Of a DNA stretch of 64,000 nt, positions 43,392 through 55,501 are shown in pieces (the first letter of the stretch is position 1; each line of letters begins with the position of its first letter). The notes beneath the pieces were generated by a model. That model ran no database searches. It was not told the DNA's origin and was given only the letters and a program-made list of their open reading frames with translations. A program made the position numbers and the translations under genes. This DNA comes from Brachynemurus nebulosus. Taxonomy: Eukaryota > Arthropoda > Insecta > Neuroptera > Myrmeleontidae. Location: positions 2,095,001 through 2,159,000 of the forward strand of contig JAPWDM010000015.1 of the NCBI GenBank assembly GCA_035578155.1, in the 5' to 3' direction.

Positions 43392-44293
43392 TTGTTTAAT
43401 AACGTTTTTTTCTTTGGAGTTTTTTTCCACCAATTTAGTTACAGGTTAAAATAATTATTTACATTAAGTTAAAAATCCAATATATATTTCGATCAATAAT
43501 GATCTTTTCAAGGATCTATAATGAATAAAATTAGATATTATAAGTTTGTATAAGATACAACCATATTTAATAGTACATACTTGTATATCTAAATTCACAG
43601 TTCGTGAATTTTGGTCATTATGTATATTTTTTTGTAATAAAATTTAAGTTAAAATATATACAGTTGTTTTCTCTTCAACATTATATTAATGATTAGCAAT
43701 TAATATAGTTATAAATTTATAATTTTTTTAAAACAATAAACTATTGCTTATTGTTTTACGTCCATGTGTCATCATTAACCAATATATAGTTATTTATATG
43801 GAAGTTTTTCTAATAAACTTTTTGAAACTGTAATAAGATAAATTTTCAGTTGTACAGTTTCAAAAAGTTTATTAGAAAAACTTCCATATAAATAACTATA
43901 TATTGGTTAATGATGACACATGGACGTAAAACAATAAGCAATAGTTTATTGTTTTAAAAAAATTATAAATTTATAACTATATTAATTGCTAATCATTAAT
44001 ATAATGTTGAAGAGAAAACAACTGTATATATTTTAACTTAAATTTTATTACAAAAAAATATACATAATGACCAAAATTCACGAACTGTGAATTTAGATAT
44101 ACAAGTATGTACTTTTAAATATGGTTGTATCTTATACAAACTTATAATATCTAATTTTATTCATTATGGATCCTTGAAAAGATCATTATTGATCGAAATA
44201 TATATTGGATTTTTAACTTAATGTAAATAATTATTTTAACCTGTAACTAAATTGGTGGAAAAAAACTCCAAAGAAAAAAACGTTATTAAACAA
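43392..44293. repeat. Near-perfect palindrome, 441-bp arms, inside hAT
   Basis: The left arm 43392-43832 and right arm 43853-44293 are reverse complements with only a few mismatches seen, separated by 20 bases. A 15-bp direct repeat AACAATGATTGTTTA flanks the structure (43384-43398 and 44326-44340). No coding frame. It could be a fold-back element or a tail-to-tail duplication. Confidence 0.92.
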
Positions 44294-45330
44294 ATTATAT
44301 CCACCCAAATCGTCAACACATTAATAACAATGATTGTTTAAATACAAAATAAAGATTTTTTTCACATTCTGATACCAGCGAAACTAAAATAAACAAGCAA
44401 GCGTATGTACTTTTTTGTTGGTTTGAAAACATAATATAATAAAAATAATTATTTTATTAATTAATAATACTTTAAATATAATTTTCTGTATTTTAAATAT
44501 ACATATGTACTTATTGTTATTTGAATTAAACTGAAAATAAATATTTTGTTTATACGTTATACTAATGCCTAATGTCTGTTTTGAATCATACATAAATATG
44601 TATATGTATAAAAAACTGATTAGTACATATTATAAAATTACTGTATTTTGAATTATTTTTTGTTATATCTATATGTATTTGAATAAAAGTTATTTTTTAT
44701 TTTTTTAAGATGTACTTTTTCTTTCATCTTTAAAAATGTTATACAGCTAAACCTTTTTTTGTGCGGTGGATAGGGACCTCATAAAAAAAATATATTCAAA
44801 AACTTCATAAACAGCTATAAAAAGTATAATTCGGTCCAGATTGCAAAAAAAAACTTTTTTTATGCCGTGGATCGGGACCACATAAAAAAAGTTTCATCGA
44901 AAATACATAACTCAGAACGCTCAAAACCTCACTATTTATTTAGAAGTTGCTTTTCTAAACACGATAAAGTATTAATTTACACATGAGAACGTTTTATTTA
45001 ATTTTTATAATATTATGAAAATGCTAAAAAATACATCTGTAAAAAAACTGAATGATGCAATAACTTGTATTCTTATGCAATGTATTGGTTAAATGCTTAA
45101 GAACTATTAAAAATTAACTTTTTCAAAGAAAATTATTACAGTTAATGTTTAATTTTCTTACTTTCTCTTGCCTCTGATTTACATAATGCACTTTAATGGA
45201 AATTTTTTCAAGAACCGAATAAAAAAAGGTGTAGCTGTATATACATTACATACCTATGTGTGTGTAAGCAAAAATATTTTGTTTTTAAAATTTATATTTA
45301 TATATGTGCATGACGTGAGTTACGCCATTC
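44294..45330. other. hAT interior, non-coding, with ~45-bp direct repeat
   Basis: No gene seen. Two similar blocks at about 44751-44800 and 44850-44900 share a T run, then GTGGAT.GGGACC..CATAAAAAAA. They may be remnants of another small element. Confidence 0.5.
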
Positions 45331-45604
45331 ACGAAAAAATACGTGAAGAACGTGAGTCACGGCATTCACGAAAATATACGTGAATGACGTGAGTCACGTT
45401 ATTCACGAAAATATACGTGAAGGACGTGAATCACGTTTGCCTCGTGTCACGACGTGAGTGGCGTGACACGAGGCAAAATATATTTCGTGATCGTGCGTGA
45501 ACAAAAAATGCTAATTTTTATTTTCATGATTGTGCGTGAGCTTTTAAAACCACCTGTGAGCGTGAGTGATCGTGAGAGGAAAAGTACTCACGACAACATC
45601 TCTA
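45331..45604. repeat. hAT subterminal CGTGA repeats
   Basis: Three tandem ~37-bp units (ATTCACGAAAATATACGTGA plus GACGTGAGTCACG) at about 45331-45440, then many more CGTGA/TCACG motifs to the end. The left end (41097-41230) has a matching cluster. They are likely transposase-binding sites. Confidence 0.8.
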
Positions 45605-45612
45605 ATAGAAAT

Positions 45613-46505
45613 CACGCTTCGTTACTTGATTTAACCCTCTGAAGTCGATGCAGACCCTGACCTTAGCCTCCCCTGTTGGTGTCTTTTTCGGAACCATAAC
45701 AACCGGTGCCGACCATGGTGATGTTGAGTTCTTGATAACCCCTTCCTTGAGCATCTTTTGAATATTCTCCTGTAGAATCTGTCGTTGTGCATGCGGGACT
45801 CGGTACGGAGCTTTAGAAATAGGTTTGAACATTTTCTGTAATTATTCTATGTTTAATCCCAACGGCTTCCCCTAGTTTGTCTCCTTCGAGAAGAAATATA
45901 TCCCTATATTCGCATAATAATTTAAGTAGGAGCTCTTTGCTAGTTCCATCCAGGTGCCTTAAATCGATGCAATCCTCCAATAACGCTTCTTCCGCTTTTA
46001 ATTCGGCGTTTACTGTACAGCAATTTATCCCATTTCCCATTTTTCTATTATAATTTGCCCTATTTTTATTCCCTTTGCTTTTATTTAATAATGACGTTGC
46101 GCGCGCATTTATATTTTTCCCTTGTAAATGATTTCCCATATTATATTTATTGTTTCCCTTTAAATTTATAGAGCCCCCATTTGCTGTATTGTTTCCCATT
46201 CCATCCAATTCCGTTTCTTCTGCATATCCTACAATAGTTTTAACTGGAACTTCCAATTCTTGATGGCTTAAATTTACTAAACAAACTCTAACTTCGTTGT
46301 CCTCATTTACGTTATCCATTACACGTGCTGATATAACCCCATGAATAAGTATTTCAGTTGGTTCCACAATAACTGCTTTCGACGTAAGTTCCGAACTAGC
46401 CACACAAACGCATTCGCATCTAGCGGGCAGTAGAAGTCTTTCCTTGAGCGAAACAGGGTAGCGGCCAACTACCTGCTTCTGATCAACACTTAATTTTGGC
46501 CCCAA
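45613..46505 (-). pseudogene. pol: gypsy D pol N-terminal part: linker and RT fingers
   Basis: Minus strand. From 46505 a linker (VGRYPVSLKERLLLPARCEC, then VIVEPTEILIHG and VCLVNLSHQELEVPV) of the type between gypsy protease and RT. It includes an Asn/Gly-rich insert, then AEEALLEDCIDLRHL. A one-base frameshift near 45830 leads into RT: ISKAPYRVPHAQRQIL, SPWSAPVVMVPKK, VRVCIDFRGLNQVTKRD, where the hAT enters. The protease and gag that should precede it are absent, so D is 5'-truncated near 46540. Confidence 0.82.
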
Positions 46506-46539
46506 GTTTGCTTATGGAATTTGAAAAATTCCGCAAGCA

Positions 46540-48233
46540 AACTGACAAACTGAAAGAATAAGAAAATTACCCAAAAAAAAAAAAAAATGTTAAGAGAAAT
46601 GGCACAGGCTAACAACATTGTTTGTACAAAAAAATTTACAAAAATAATATTTAATCAACTTAAAAAATACAAAAATTGAGAATGTAAATTTAGTAAATAC
46701 GAGAATTCAGCTTTCAACTAAGAAATAATTTACAAAAATTTCAGAGACATAAGAAAAAATTTATTTTTATAGTTTTCCTAATCAATTACAAAAAATAATT
46801 TTAAAATGTGTCCAAGTTAGTCACTTATGTATCTACACAAAGGTCATATTACGTCTTTTAAATCTATATACGTACACAGCTTTGTACTTAATTTGAAATA
46901 GAGTAAACCAACAACCAATACATGTATGCATATTAGCAAGATATTAGCCACAGTAGAGTATCAGTATGATTTGTATTATCTATACGGGATATGACCACTT
47001 AAACAATTTTTTTTAAAACAACATAATATTTGCTACGTGACATATACATACACAATATTGTACATTCCACAGAGGCTCATATTTTGTATACACTTTAAAT
47101 CATATCTAATTAGCCTTGTTTCCTGGCTGTGAGATATTTGGACATAAAAATGGACCTCAAAAAAAAAAAAATTTCCCTTTTTTTTTTTTTTTTTTATACA
47201 GCTGAAAGTATTTTCAAACCAAGTACTACGTACATAGTATGTTCCATTTTTTTTTTTTTATTATTATCTTACAAATAAAATGTCACCTTGTGAATATGAT
47301 GGTGAGCGAAATAGGTTTTAATTGTATTTGGGTTGCCATTAATTTAGCAAAATAATTGAAACTTTACATGACCAATATAATCACTTAGGCCGTGTTTTCA
47401 AAATTTATAAAATTCTTCAAAATTGAATATTAATTAGTTCATAATGCATTCCATAAACAAACGATTCACATAAATCTGATCAATGATTGCTTAAAAATGG
47501 CAAATAGTCTGGCGTAAGTGATAATAAATTGAAAATAATTTTATCAAAATTACAATATTGGGATGATAAAATTTTATCATTAAGCTTATATAAAGTATTA
47601 TTTAAGTATACTTGTAGTCGAATTTGTGGTTGATGTTTAACAAACATGTACAGCACTGACATAAAGAATACATACTTAAAAATATATTTTTCAAATGTTT
47701 ATCAGTTTGGTTTCTCATAAAACTCACTAAACAAATTCAGTCATGTTCCCCATCGTATATATGTTATTATTATTATTATATTATACACGTGGAGGTTTGT
47801 TTTTAATAATGTTCAAGTCGTTTTTTTTTTCTTTTTTTAATAGCAGTTGTCTTTGAAATGGATTAATATTCGTTTCATTATTTTTCGAACACAACTCACT
47901 CTACTAATGTATTATTCTACTTTATTTTCTTTTCAAGAAACAGAAATTGTTGTCTTCATATTGTCACAATAAAGTAAAATACATTTTTTATTTATTGGAT
48001 ATCTTTAATTTTTCCTTCTGTTTAAGTTTATTTAAACTCAAATATATTTGATTTTTAAACTTCTGAATTAGTTTTTAATCAAATTTTAAAGTTTCAATTT
48101 TAAAATACGCGTGTAAAGCATAATCTAGGTATTATGGTAGCACAAACCCACCAAAATTTTAATAGATAAATTTAATATTAAGCGCTTAGTTTTACAATTT
48201 TATTATTATTGCAAAATAATTGTTTTGCAAATT

Positions 48234-48316
<83 letters not shown>

Positions 48317-49222
48317 TGTATATTTTGGAATTTAATTTGTTACATATTAACCCATTTTGGGTCAAATAGTAGTTTATCTAGTTATTCAATTTTAGTCGAA
48401 CTAGATGTTAGTTTCAAAATGTTTTGGTTTATATTTATGTATTCCCAGAATTTTTGGGATAGTTAATTTATTACCTTTTTTTTTAGAGATCAAAAATTTA
48501 TTTTATAATTTTTTAAAAGGATCAAAAATTTATTTCCTGCCCCAATTACGGTAACAGGTTGCAAAAGGTGCCTAATCTTTGGACTTTGATACTTTATTTT
48601 AAAGACTTGGAGTTGTCTAATTGTGTATAAAGGAGGCCAAAACGAATAATTTTGCAAGGATTTGTAGCCGAAACATAAATTTTGCAAGGCATTCGCCCTA
48701 TTTGATAGAGCCAAACGGAATTGCATATGTGTATTTCAGATATACATATGACTAACAATATATAATTTAAAACCCTACGAGATACAGGAATCCACAGGCG
48801 CAATGCCCGGTAGTTGGGTATCATCTGTATCCGGAAACATAATGTTTCTTAATTGTAATTTTTTAGGTTATAGAAAAAATTTTCCTATTAATTTATAATA
48901 AAAAATCCAGAGAGTTGAAACCGACAATGATTTTGCAGTAATTATCCAAAGAGAAATTTATTAGGTTAAATATGAAATAACAATTTATAATATTAAGGGT
49001 AATAACTGTAAACAGCAGTAATTTAATAGAGAATGTTGAAAGAGAAAAAAAAGTACCTAGGTGTAACACTCTATGAATGAATACGGCACATTCTGTATTT
49101 TACCAATTTTTATATTATTTCAAACGTGTATAAGTTAAACCGGTATTGTATATTGGTGAAATGTAATATTTGTATTGCAGTCAAATTTTAAACAGTTATT
49201 GATATTTCGATTAGAATATAAT
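46540..49222. other. 2.7-kb AT-rich stretch without gene
   Basis: No coding signal in any frame. It contains a 13-A run and 17-T run forming a short hairpin (47159-47197), a (TA)n tract (about 48238-48312) and other homopolymer runs. Expected content would be the 3' untranslated part of element C and/or the missing 5' end of D, but nothing identifies it as either. Confidence 0.5.
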
Positions 49223-50900
49223 TTATGCATTAAACGGTTTTAAATGAATAGCATTATAAACTCCACGGATGATTTTTGAATTTGGGTGAACCAGGACATA
49301 TGTATTTTCATTTTTTACAGATTTAATTTCATAAGGACCTTCAAATAATAGTGCAATTTTTTTTACTATTTTACGTTTAGCGGACGAACGAATATGTGTC
49401 CTGAGCAACACCAAGTCGCCAATGTCATATACTTTAACTTTATGTTGGTCGTGCCTTTTTTTTCTTTCGTTGGCCATTTTAAGTGTATTTTGATAAGCTG
49501 TACTACGTTTCTCTTCTATTGAAATATCTGTCGAATTAGGAAAATTTACAGTTTTGTCAATGGGTGACTCTGGTCTAACACCAAACATAAGTTCGTGAGG
49601 AGGGTATTTTGTTGTATCGTGGAGAGTAAAACTGAGGCATTGTTCCACAAAACCAAAGTACTCAGGCCAAGTTGAATGTTTTTTATGACATAGGGCTCTA
49701 AAAAGTCGATTAATCTCTCGGTTAACTCTCTCTTCAGTATTTGCACGGGGGTTATAAACACTTACGGTGCTGACACGTATACCGGCTGAAATTAGGGCTT
49801 GTTGCCACTTGGGACTAATAAATTGACTGCCGTGATCGGAAATTATCATTTCCATTTTGCCCACTTCCGGGATAAAATTTTTCATTGGATATAGCCTGAC
49901 AAGCTTAGAAAAATTATCTTTTAGTGCAAAAATCATATTGAAGCCGAATTTTCCTTTCGGAAGTGGACCATAGAGGTCGCAAAAGACATGCTGTAACTTT
50001 CTACATGAAATTATAGTTTTCAAGGGTCCCTCTAAATATTGGCTTGGAACTTTACTTTTCTGGCATAGGGCATATTTCTCTACTATCGATTTTACTCTAT
50101 TGAAAAGGTTACCTATATAAAAATGTTGACTAATTAAATAATAGCATTTCTGAGCTCCGAAGTGTCCATACTTTCTGTGATAAAATAATATTATATCATT
50201 TGATATTATTTCGGGAAGTACTATCTGCCAATTTTGTGGAAACAATTCTCTTTTATGGAACAAAATATCTCGATGAATCGTGAAGTTATTACTAAGATTT
50301 TCTATATTATTTAAAACATTACTACAGTAATTATCATTCTCTTGATATGAACGGATATTCTCCAATAATTTAGTAAATTTTTTATCATCAAAATCAACCT
50401 TCATACTGTTTACGTTACAAAATTTTAAACAACTTTCATCAAAATTCGATTCATTATCAGTTATATCTGTTGGTTGGTCTATAAAAACTGAATTAATAAC
50501 AAAATTTTCGGAATTTAGAGAATAACTGTCTGTCTTAGGTGGTGGATTTCTAGAAAAGATGTCTGCCACAAAATTTTCTTGACCTTTGATATATTCGATT
50601 ACAAAATCAAAATCACCCAGTGACAAAAACCAACGCATGCGACGGTTACTCACTACTTTAGCGTTACGGATAAATGAAAGTGATTTGTGGTCAGATTTTA
50701 AAATTACACGATGTCCTAGAACATACATCCTAAATTTCCTAAAGCTAAAAACTACCCCCAATAACTCCTTCTCTGATATTGAAAATTTTCGTTCTAAGTC
50801 TGATAAACTACGTGACGCGAAGCAAATAGGTAAGTGGTTTCCGTGTTCATCAAGCTGATACAAATACCCAGAAATGGCCATGTCCGAAGCATCTTAATTA
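49223..50900 (-). pseudogene. pol: gypsy C RNase H and integrase
   Basis: 552 residues open from 50881. RNase H: SISEKELLGVVFSFRKFR, KSDHKSLSFI, VADIFSRNP. An in-frame TAA at about 50897 lies just before it, at the DAS motif. Integrase: a zinc-binding region (HRKYGHFGAQKCYYLI, then YALCQKSK, where the usual CxxC has lost its first Cys). The core follows with Asp in HVFCDLYGPLPKG, Asp in IISDHGSQFIS and Glu in NPRANTEERVNREI, then GPYEIKSVKNENTYVLV and HLKPFNA at the end. This full C-terminus shows what element A lacks after 24988. Confidence 0.87.
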
Positions 50901-51034
50901 ATATAGAATACCTTACTGAAATCGGGATAACTCAATGTCACGGATTCTTTAAACCTGTTTTTCAGTATGTCAAAAGTAGATTGTTCATCTGGCCCATTTT
51001 GCACTCTTTTTTAACAAGTGAGTCAACCTTGCAG

Positions 51035-52135
51035 TTAGCGAGCTAAAGTCATTAAAAAACGCCGATAAAAATTAAAAAGTCCGAGAACTGACTGCAGCTC
51101 CTTAACACTTTTTGGCGGCTTAATATTTGAAATTGAATTTATTCGATCTTCGTCCATACGTATACCTGATTTTCCAACTATATGTACTAAAAACTTTAAT
51201 TCCTCTTTAAAAAATTCGCATTTACTAAAATTTAACGTTAACCCCGCTGAAGATAATTTTTTCAAAATAATTTCTATATGTTTAAAATGCGAGTCTACAT
51301 CGGACGAACAAATTATAATATCATCAACAAACACGTGACAAAATTCACTAACATCATCGCCAAGAATTTGATCGATGCATTTTCGAAACATGCCAACTGC
51401 CAAGTTCAACCCAAATGGTAATCTTTTGAATTGATATAACTTCCCATTCATAAGAAACCCGGTATATTTCCTGCTTTCGGGGTGCAAAATCACCTGCCAG
51501 AACCCAGATGTTAAGTCAATTGAGGTAAAATATTTTTTCCTTGGAACTTGCCCAGCACATATTCGACCGAAACCGGCGACTCCTTGTCAGAAAATATAAT
51601 TTTGTTTACACTTCGACAGTCCAAAACAAGGCGTATTCGACCAGCCCGTTTAAGCACAACATGTAATGGATTCACAGTAAGCCCTCTAAATAATATACCA
51701 CTTCAACAAACGCTGAGTTTCTCTCTCAACAGCAGGTAACTTTGAGTATGGTATAGGATATGACTTAGACGAGAACGGTTCGTGCTCTCTGACTTTAAAT
51801 TTACACAAAAAATTTTTAGCGGCTCTAGGTTTTTTTGAAAATGACGGTAGAAAATTTTTTAACAATCTAATCAGCCTATACTTTTCGTTTTCAGTTATGT
51901 TTAATAAAGAAACTCGTTCTCTTACTTCATCTACACTGGTAAATAATATTTCGTTATCGAGATTATTATTACTCATATTATTTATACAATATAAATTCTC
52001 AACATCAGTATCCGTACGCATATAAACTAATTTACTCAAGCTACAAATTTTATTAGTTTCTGTTTCTATGTTACTTTTCTTATTACTGAAACCGATTACG
52101 AAATGTTTTTGTTCGTTAGTAAAAGACAATATCAA
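51035..52135 (-). pseudogene. pol: gypsy C reverse transcriptase
   Basis: Two open parts: 52135-51686 (linker and RT start, YPIPYSKLPAVERETQRLLKW) and 51493-51035 (LPFGLNLAVGMFRKCID, FVDDIIICS active site near 51320, KCEFFKEELKFLVHIVG). Between them at least one frameshift; the motif TSIDLTSGFWQVI with the first catalytic Asp is readable there. Unlike element A, all RT Asp are kept. Confidence 0.82.
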
Positions 52136-52162
52136 TTTAGAAAAATCAAGTTTTGCTGTATG

Positions 52163-52537
52163 CTACTCTAACCATTCAGTCCCAATGATGACGTCATACG
52201 CTAAATTTTCTATTAAAAGGCAATGTATTGGTAATATCGTCCCAGATATAGTTGGTTCAATAAAGATTTGATTAGAAATCGGTTTTAATTTCTTTTTTGT
52301 TGCTGTGATAATTAGACATTTGACCGTAGGTAGTAACGGAATAGGTTTACCGGTTTTATCAATGCTAATGTTATTTAATTTTGAATAAGTATCCTTATTT
52401 ATAGCTGAAATATTGCTGCCACTGTCTATGAGTCCAGTTACAGGGTGCCCCAAAAAATTTAAATAAATTAATGGTAATAAAGCTTTGTTATTTTCACTAT
52501 GTATAATGGCTGTTGGTGAATCGATATCTTCGGTCAA
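52163..52537 (-). pseudogene. gypsy C aspartic protease region
   Basis: Protease motif GLIDSGSNISAIN and the flap/C-terminal motif LAYDVIIGTEWLE. It stops at TAG 52163-52165, after which the same frame continues (HTAKLDFSKLILSF) into the RT linker, so the TAG is an internal stop in pol. Confidence 0.8.
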
Positions 52538-52728
52538 ATCTTCTACAAGGCCCCCCGATAGGGTATTACAAATAAATGTTTCTGTTAAGTCAAATGTGTC
52601 AATGAAATTTATTATATTATCGAAATTGGAATTCTTTATGGTAATTTTAGATTCATCTTTGGTATCGGTTTTTAAATTAATTGGTTGTAAACCCGATGAA
52701 TCCGGTGATTCCGTTTCATGGGTACTTA

Positions 52729-54323
52729 TTAGTTTTCCGGATTATTATGCACGTCAGCATGGGTTACTCCCAATACTGGTGCATCTGACCTGGGACATTC
52801 TGTATCTTCAATCTGAATAATTTCGTGATAATTTACATTGTTCATATAATTTCGGTTAATATGGTTATTATTTTGCCTTGATGTATTAAATTGCTGATCA
52901 CGGTTTACCCTATTATGTTGTCGATTATTTTGAAAATTGTTACTAGGAAAATTCTGGTTTCGGACATGGTTCCAATTATTAAAATGTTTATTTCTATTAT
53001 TTTGAAAATAGTGATTATTATTTCTAAATCTATTAGTAGTAGCTGTATTGAAATTTGACTGGTTGTTTTTAAATGTACTTTGGTAGTTATTTGTGTTGTA
53101 TCCATTCTGATTAATCGGAAGATTATTATCGGAAATACTATTGATATTATTTCGGTTTCTGTCATTGGTCACTTGATCATATTGGGGACGATAGTAATTT
53201 CGATTAGAATTAAAATACTGGGCATCAAAATCGGCCAATAATTTTTTTAAATCTCCTATAGATTTACACCCGCACAAAAATCTTCTAATATCGTCAGAAA
53301 AATGGTTAATGAAAATTTTGATAAAATTATCATCACCAATTTGGGCATTTAAATATTTCGTTAATTTGTACCAGTATGTTAAATGATCGACAAATTTTCC
53401 CCTAGGGACAAATTGTCTTCCAAAGTTTGAATAGAAGTCGATTACTATTCTACTTTGTATATCGTTACCCCAATACATATCCAGCAACCAAGTACGGAAG
53501 CTATCATAACTTTTGATATTTTTTTCAATTAATGAAAATTCATTTCTTACTCTAGTACTTAATTTTTTCTTTACAAAGATGATTTTATCTCTATCCTGAT
53601 AATTACTCTCATTAAAAAGTATGTCCAGTTCCTTTACAAAGTCCACCGGATGAAAATCATAAATTTTGTTTTCGAAAATTTTAAATTTACCATATCACTT
53701 CTCAACAAAAATAAGTTGCTAATTGATGTATTATTGTTCAATGAAAATTCATTAAGTGAACCTTGTCGGGGAAAACCTGTTTCTAAACTTTCAACTTTTG
53801 TATTGAGTAGTGAAATCCGTTCATCATCTTTTGCAATTTTACTGTCTAAATCTTTTATTTTATTACAAACTTTATTTTCTAAATTTTCAAATTCATTAGC
53901 TAAAATATTTTTATTTAAATTGCAGTTAGATTGAACTGAATAGACTTCCTGTTTTAAATTTTCTTTTACATGCATTAAATCGTTACTAAGTTTTACATTT
54001 TGCACATTAACTATGTCTAAAAGTTCTTTTCTAGTATTAATAAATTCATTTCGATGTTCCTCAAATTTAGCACTAATAAAGTTACATAATTCAGACATAC
54101 CGAATTGTTGGTTTGGTACACAATTCGTTGCCTCCTGATGGTGATCGGAGATATTTTCAGCGCTGAAGCCAGAATCAGCAGATGACTGGTTTTCTAAATC
54201 GTTGCCAACCGAGTTGGATGAATTCGCATTTGCCGGAACTGCCGGGTTAACTTGAAGTGTCGATGCCATAAACTTTCGCCCAATAAATGAAAGTTCAGTT
54301 GCACATTCGACCGTTGTATCCAT
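52729..54323 (-). pseudogene. gag: gypsy C gag, frameshifted, Asn/Arg-rich tail
   Basis: ATG 54323. The N-terminal third is disordered, then a coiled coil (FEEHRNEFINTRKELLDIV, NLNKNILANEFENLENKV). A frameshift near 53650 leads to the capsid-like domain from 53646 (FVKELDILFNESNYQDRD, LLDMYWGNDIQSRIVIDFY, LTYWYKLTKYLNA), homologous to element A. The last ~130 residues are extremely Asn/Arg-rich (NNHYFQNNRNKHFNNWNHV) and contain no CCHC zinc knuckle. Basic Asn/Arg sequence may replace it in RNA binding. Confidence 0.83.
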
Positions 54324-54429
54324 TTTTGAATAGTTTGTAATTTTACAGTCAATATTAAAAGTTCAATATCAAGCACTTTTTTCACTGATTTTATGTTTCA
54401 CGTTACTCAGTTGTTCCGAGTTGCCATTC

Positions 54430-55055
54430 TGTAACGAATGGGGTGATGCTTGTCGTCCAGACGTTACACTTAACCGTTACTTTTAGCTGTTTGTTCCCTG
54501 TTGCGCATTATATTTATTATTGTTAAGTGGGTCTGATGGTAACGTGAAGTATATAAATAAAACGAAATGCTTCTTAATTCATTTGTAAATTTATTTAAAT
54601 ATTTGTTTACATTGTTTAGTCCTTATTTATTATTAATTTAAATTTAATTTCCAATTTTATTAACGCAGTATTTATATTTAAAATTCACATATTTTAATAT
54701 ACATTATAGAAAACTATCCATTTTATTTTATTTATGTCTGATTACCACATTCACAAAGATCTAAAATGGCAATGCCTATTCCACTTCTCAACAACCCCGT
54801 TCAAAGCGCCAAAACACGGTCGCGTCTCTTCCCTTACTCTAAAAATCTCCGGCCAATCATAATGCATAGCGACGTCACCTGATGTGACATCACATTAAAC
54901 CATCTTAAAAAGGGATCAACACACCAGTGTATTGCAAATTGCCTAAGTCATACAATAATTTCGTGCAAAACATAAGATGTTGTTTTTATATTATGTACAA
55001 CACACTGGCGTAATGTCAACTTACATATAATAGCAGTCCCATCTCACTGGTCACA
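54430..55055 (-). repeat. 5' LTR of gypsy element C
   Basis: Right-hand copy of 36216-36839. Directly inside it (minus strand) comes GAA and then TGGCAACTCGGAACAAC, a plausible primer binding site starting with TGG; the tRNA was not identified. Confidence 0.88.
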
Positions 55056-55291
55056 ATATAAACACCTTAAGAAACAGGCTTTGTCACAATAACGTTGATA
55101 GTTACGTTTTTTAACGAGACAACTTACGTGTAAATTTTTATTTATTATTTTTTTTTTTCTGAAAAGTTTTTTTTAATTAAAATGAATAATTTGCGGGGTC
55201 AGTTTTTGTGGATGTCCAGGGATTCAGAGGACGAGAGGGCGAATTCATACTGAAAGAATTCGCCATGGTTAAGGATTAGGCGATACTGCAC
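55056..55291 (+). other. Continuation of Polinton beyond element C
   Basis: It starts with the second ATAT. A frame crossing the insertion site ends at TAA 55090-55092, giving a coil-like end to the 35.2-36.2 kb gene. The rest is AT-rich with a T run near 55150-55160. Confidence 0.45.
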
Positions 55292-55501
55292 ATGGTGTTA
55301 AAACCGCCGTACGACTGGGAAATTTTGCCCACCAAATACAAAAACGCAAATTTATATATAAGCAGAAATGTGCACCAGTTATATTGGCAAGAGGGATATG
55401 TGTGCTATAATGAGGGAATTGAGAAAATTCAAGAAATTATAGAGGACAATTTGGGTGTTGGAGACGCAGTAATAATGAAGGGGGATGAGAAGGCAAAGTG
55501 A
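55292..55501 (+). CDS. Short unknown ORF, possibly Polinton-derived
   Basis: 69 residues from ATG 55292 (PPYDWEILPTKYKNANLYI, then VHQLYWQEGYVCYNEGIEKI and LGVGDAVIMKGDEKAK). Composition looks like a real protein (few Asn, ordered motifs), unlike the surrounding noise. In-frame sequence after the TGA continues for a while (VFKCNVINLETVTKEKLEDK), so the TGA may be a premature stop. Family not recognised. Confidence 0.4.
   Translation: MVLKPPYDWEILPTKYKNANLYISRNVHQLYWQEGYVCYNEGIEKIQEIIEDNLGVGDAVIMKGDEKAK

Larger units (their letters stand above)
41088..45604 (+). mobile_element. hAT DNA transposon inserted in gypsy D RT
   Basis: 4517 bp flanked by the 8-bp duplication ATAGAAAT (41080-41087 and 45605-45612). 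Terminal inverted repeats begin TAGAGATGTTGTC at both ends. Dense CGTGA/TCACG subterminal motifs lie inside both ends, as in hAT transposase-binding regions. It contains one transposase gene with a single frameshift, and in its right half a 441-bp-arm palindrome. Removing the element with one duplication restores the D frame between its RT fingers and palm. Confidence 0.95.
36216..55055 (-). mobile_element. Ty3/gypsy element C with nested insertions
   Basis: LTRs at 36216-36839 and 54430-55055, about 2% different, starting TGTAAC and ending GTCACA. The outer flanks are ATAT (36212-36215) and ATAT (55056-55059), as expected for a target duplication. The coding part is on the minus strand: gag 54323-52729, protease, RT, RNase H and integrase to 49223. 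The 3' part between 49223 and the left LTR holds element D, which holds a hAT transposon, giving 18.8 kb in all. The flanks lie in a TA-rich context, so the duplication could be chance. The alternative is that the left LTR is a solo LTR of the same family. Confidence 0.7.

Noticed and set aside
45331..45440. Tandem ~37-bp units resembling a CRISPR-like array
   Set aside because: Units are adjacent without unique spacers and lie in the subterminal region of a hAT transposon in a eukaryotic genome.
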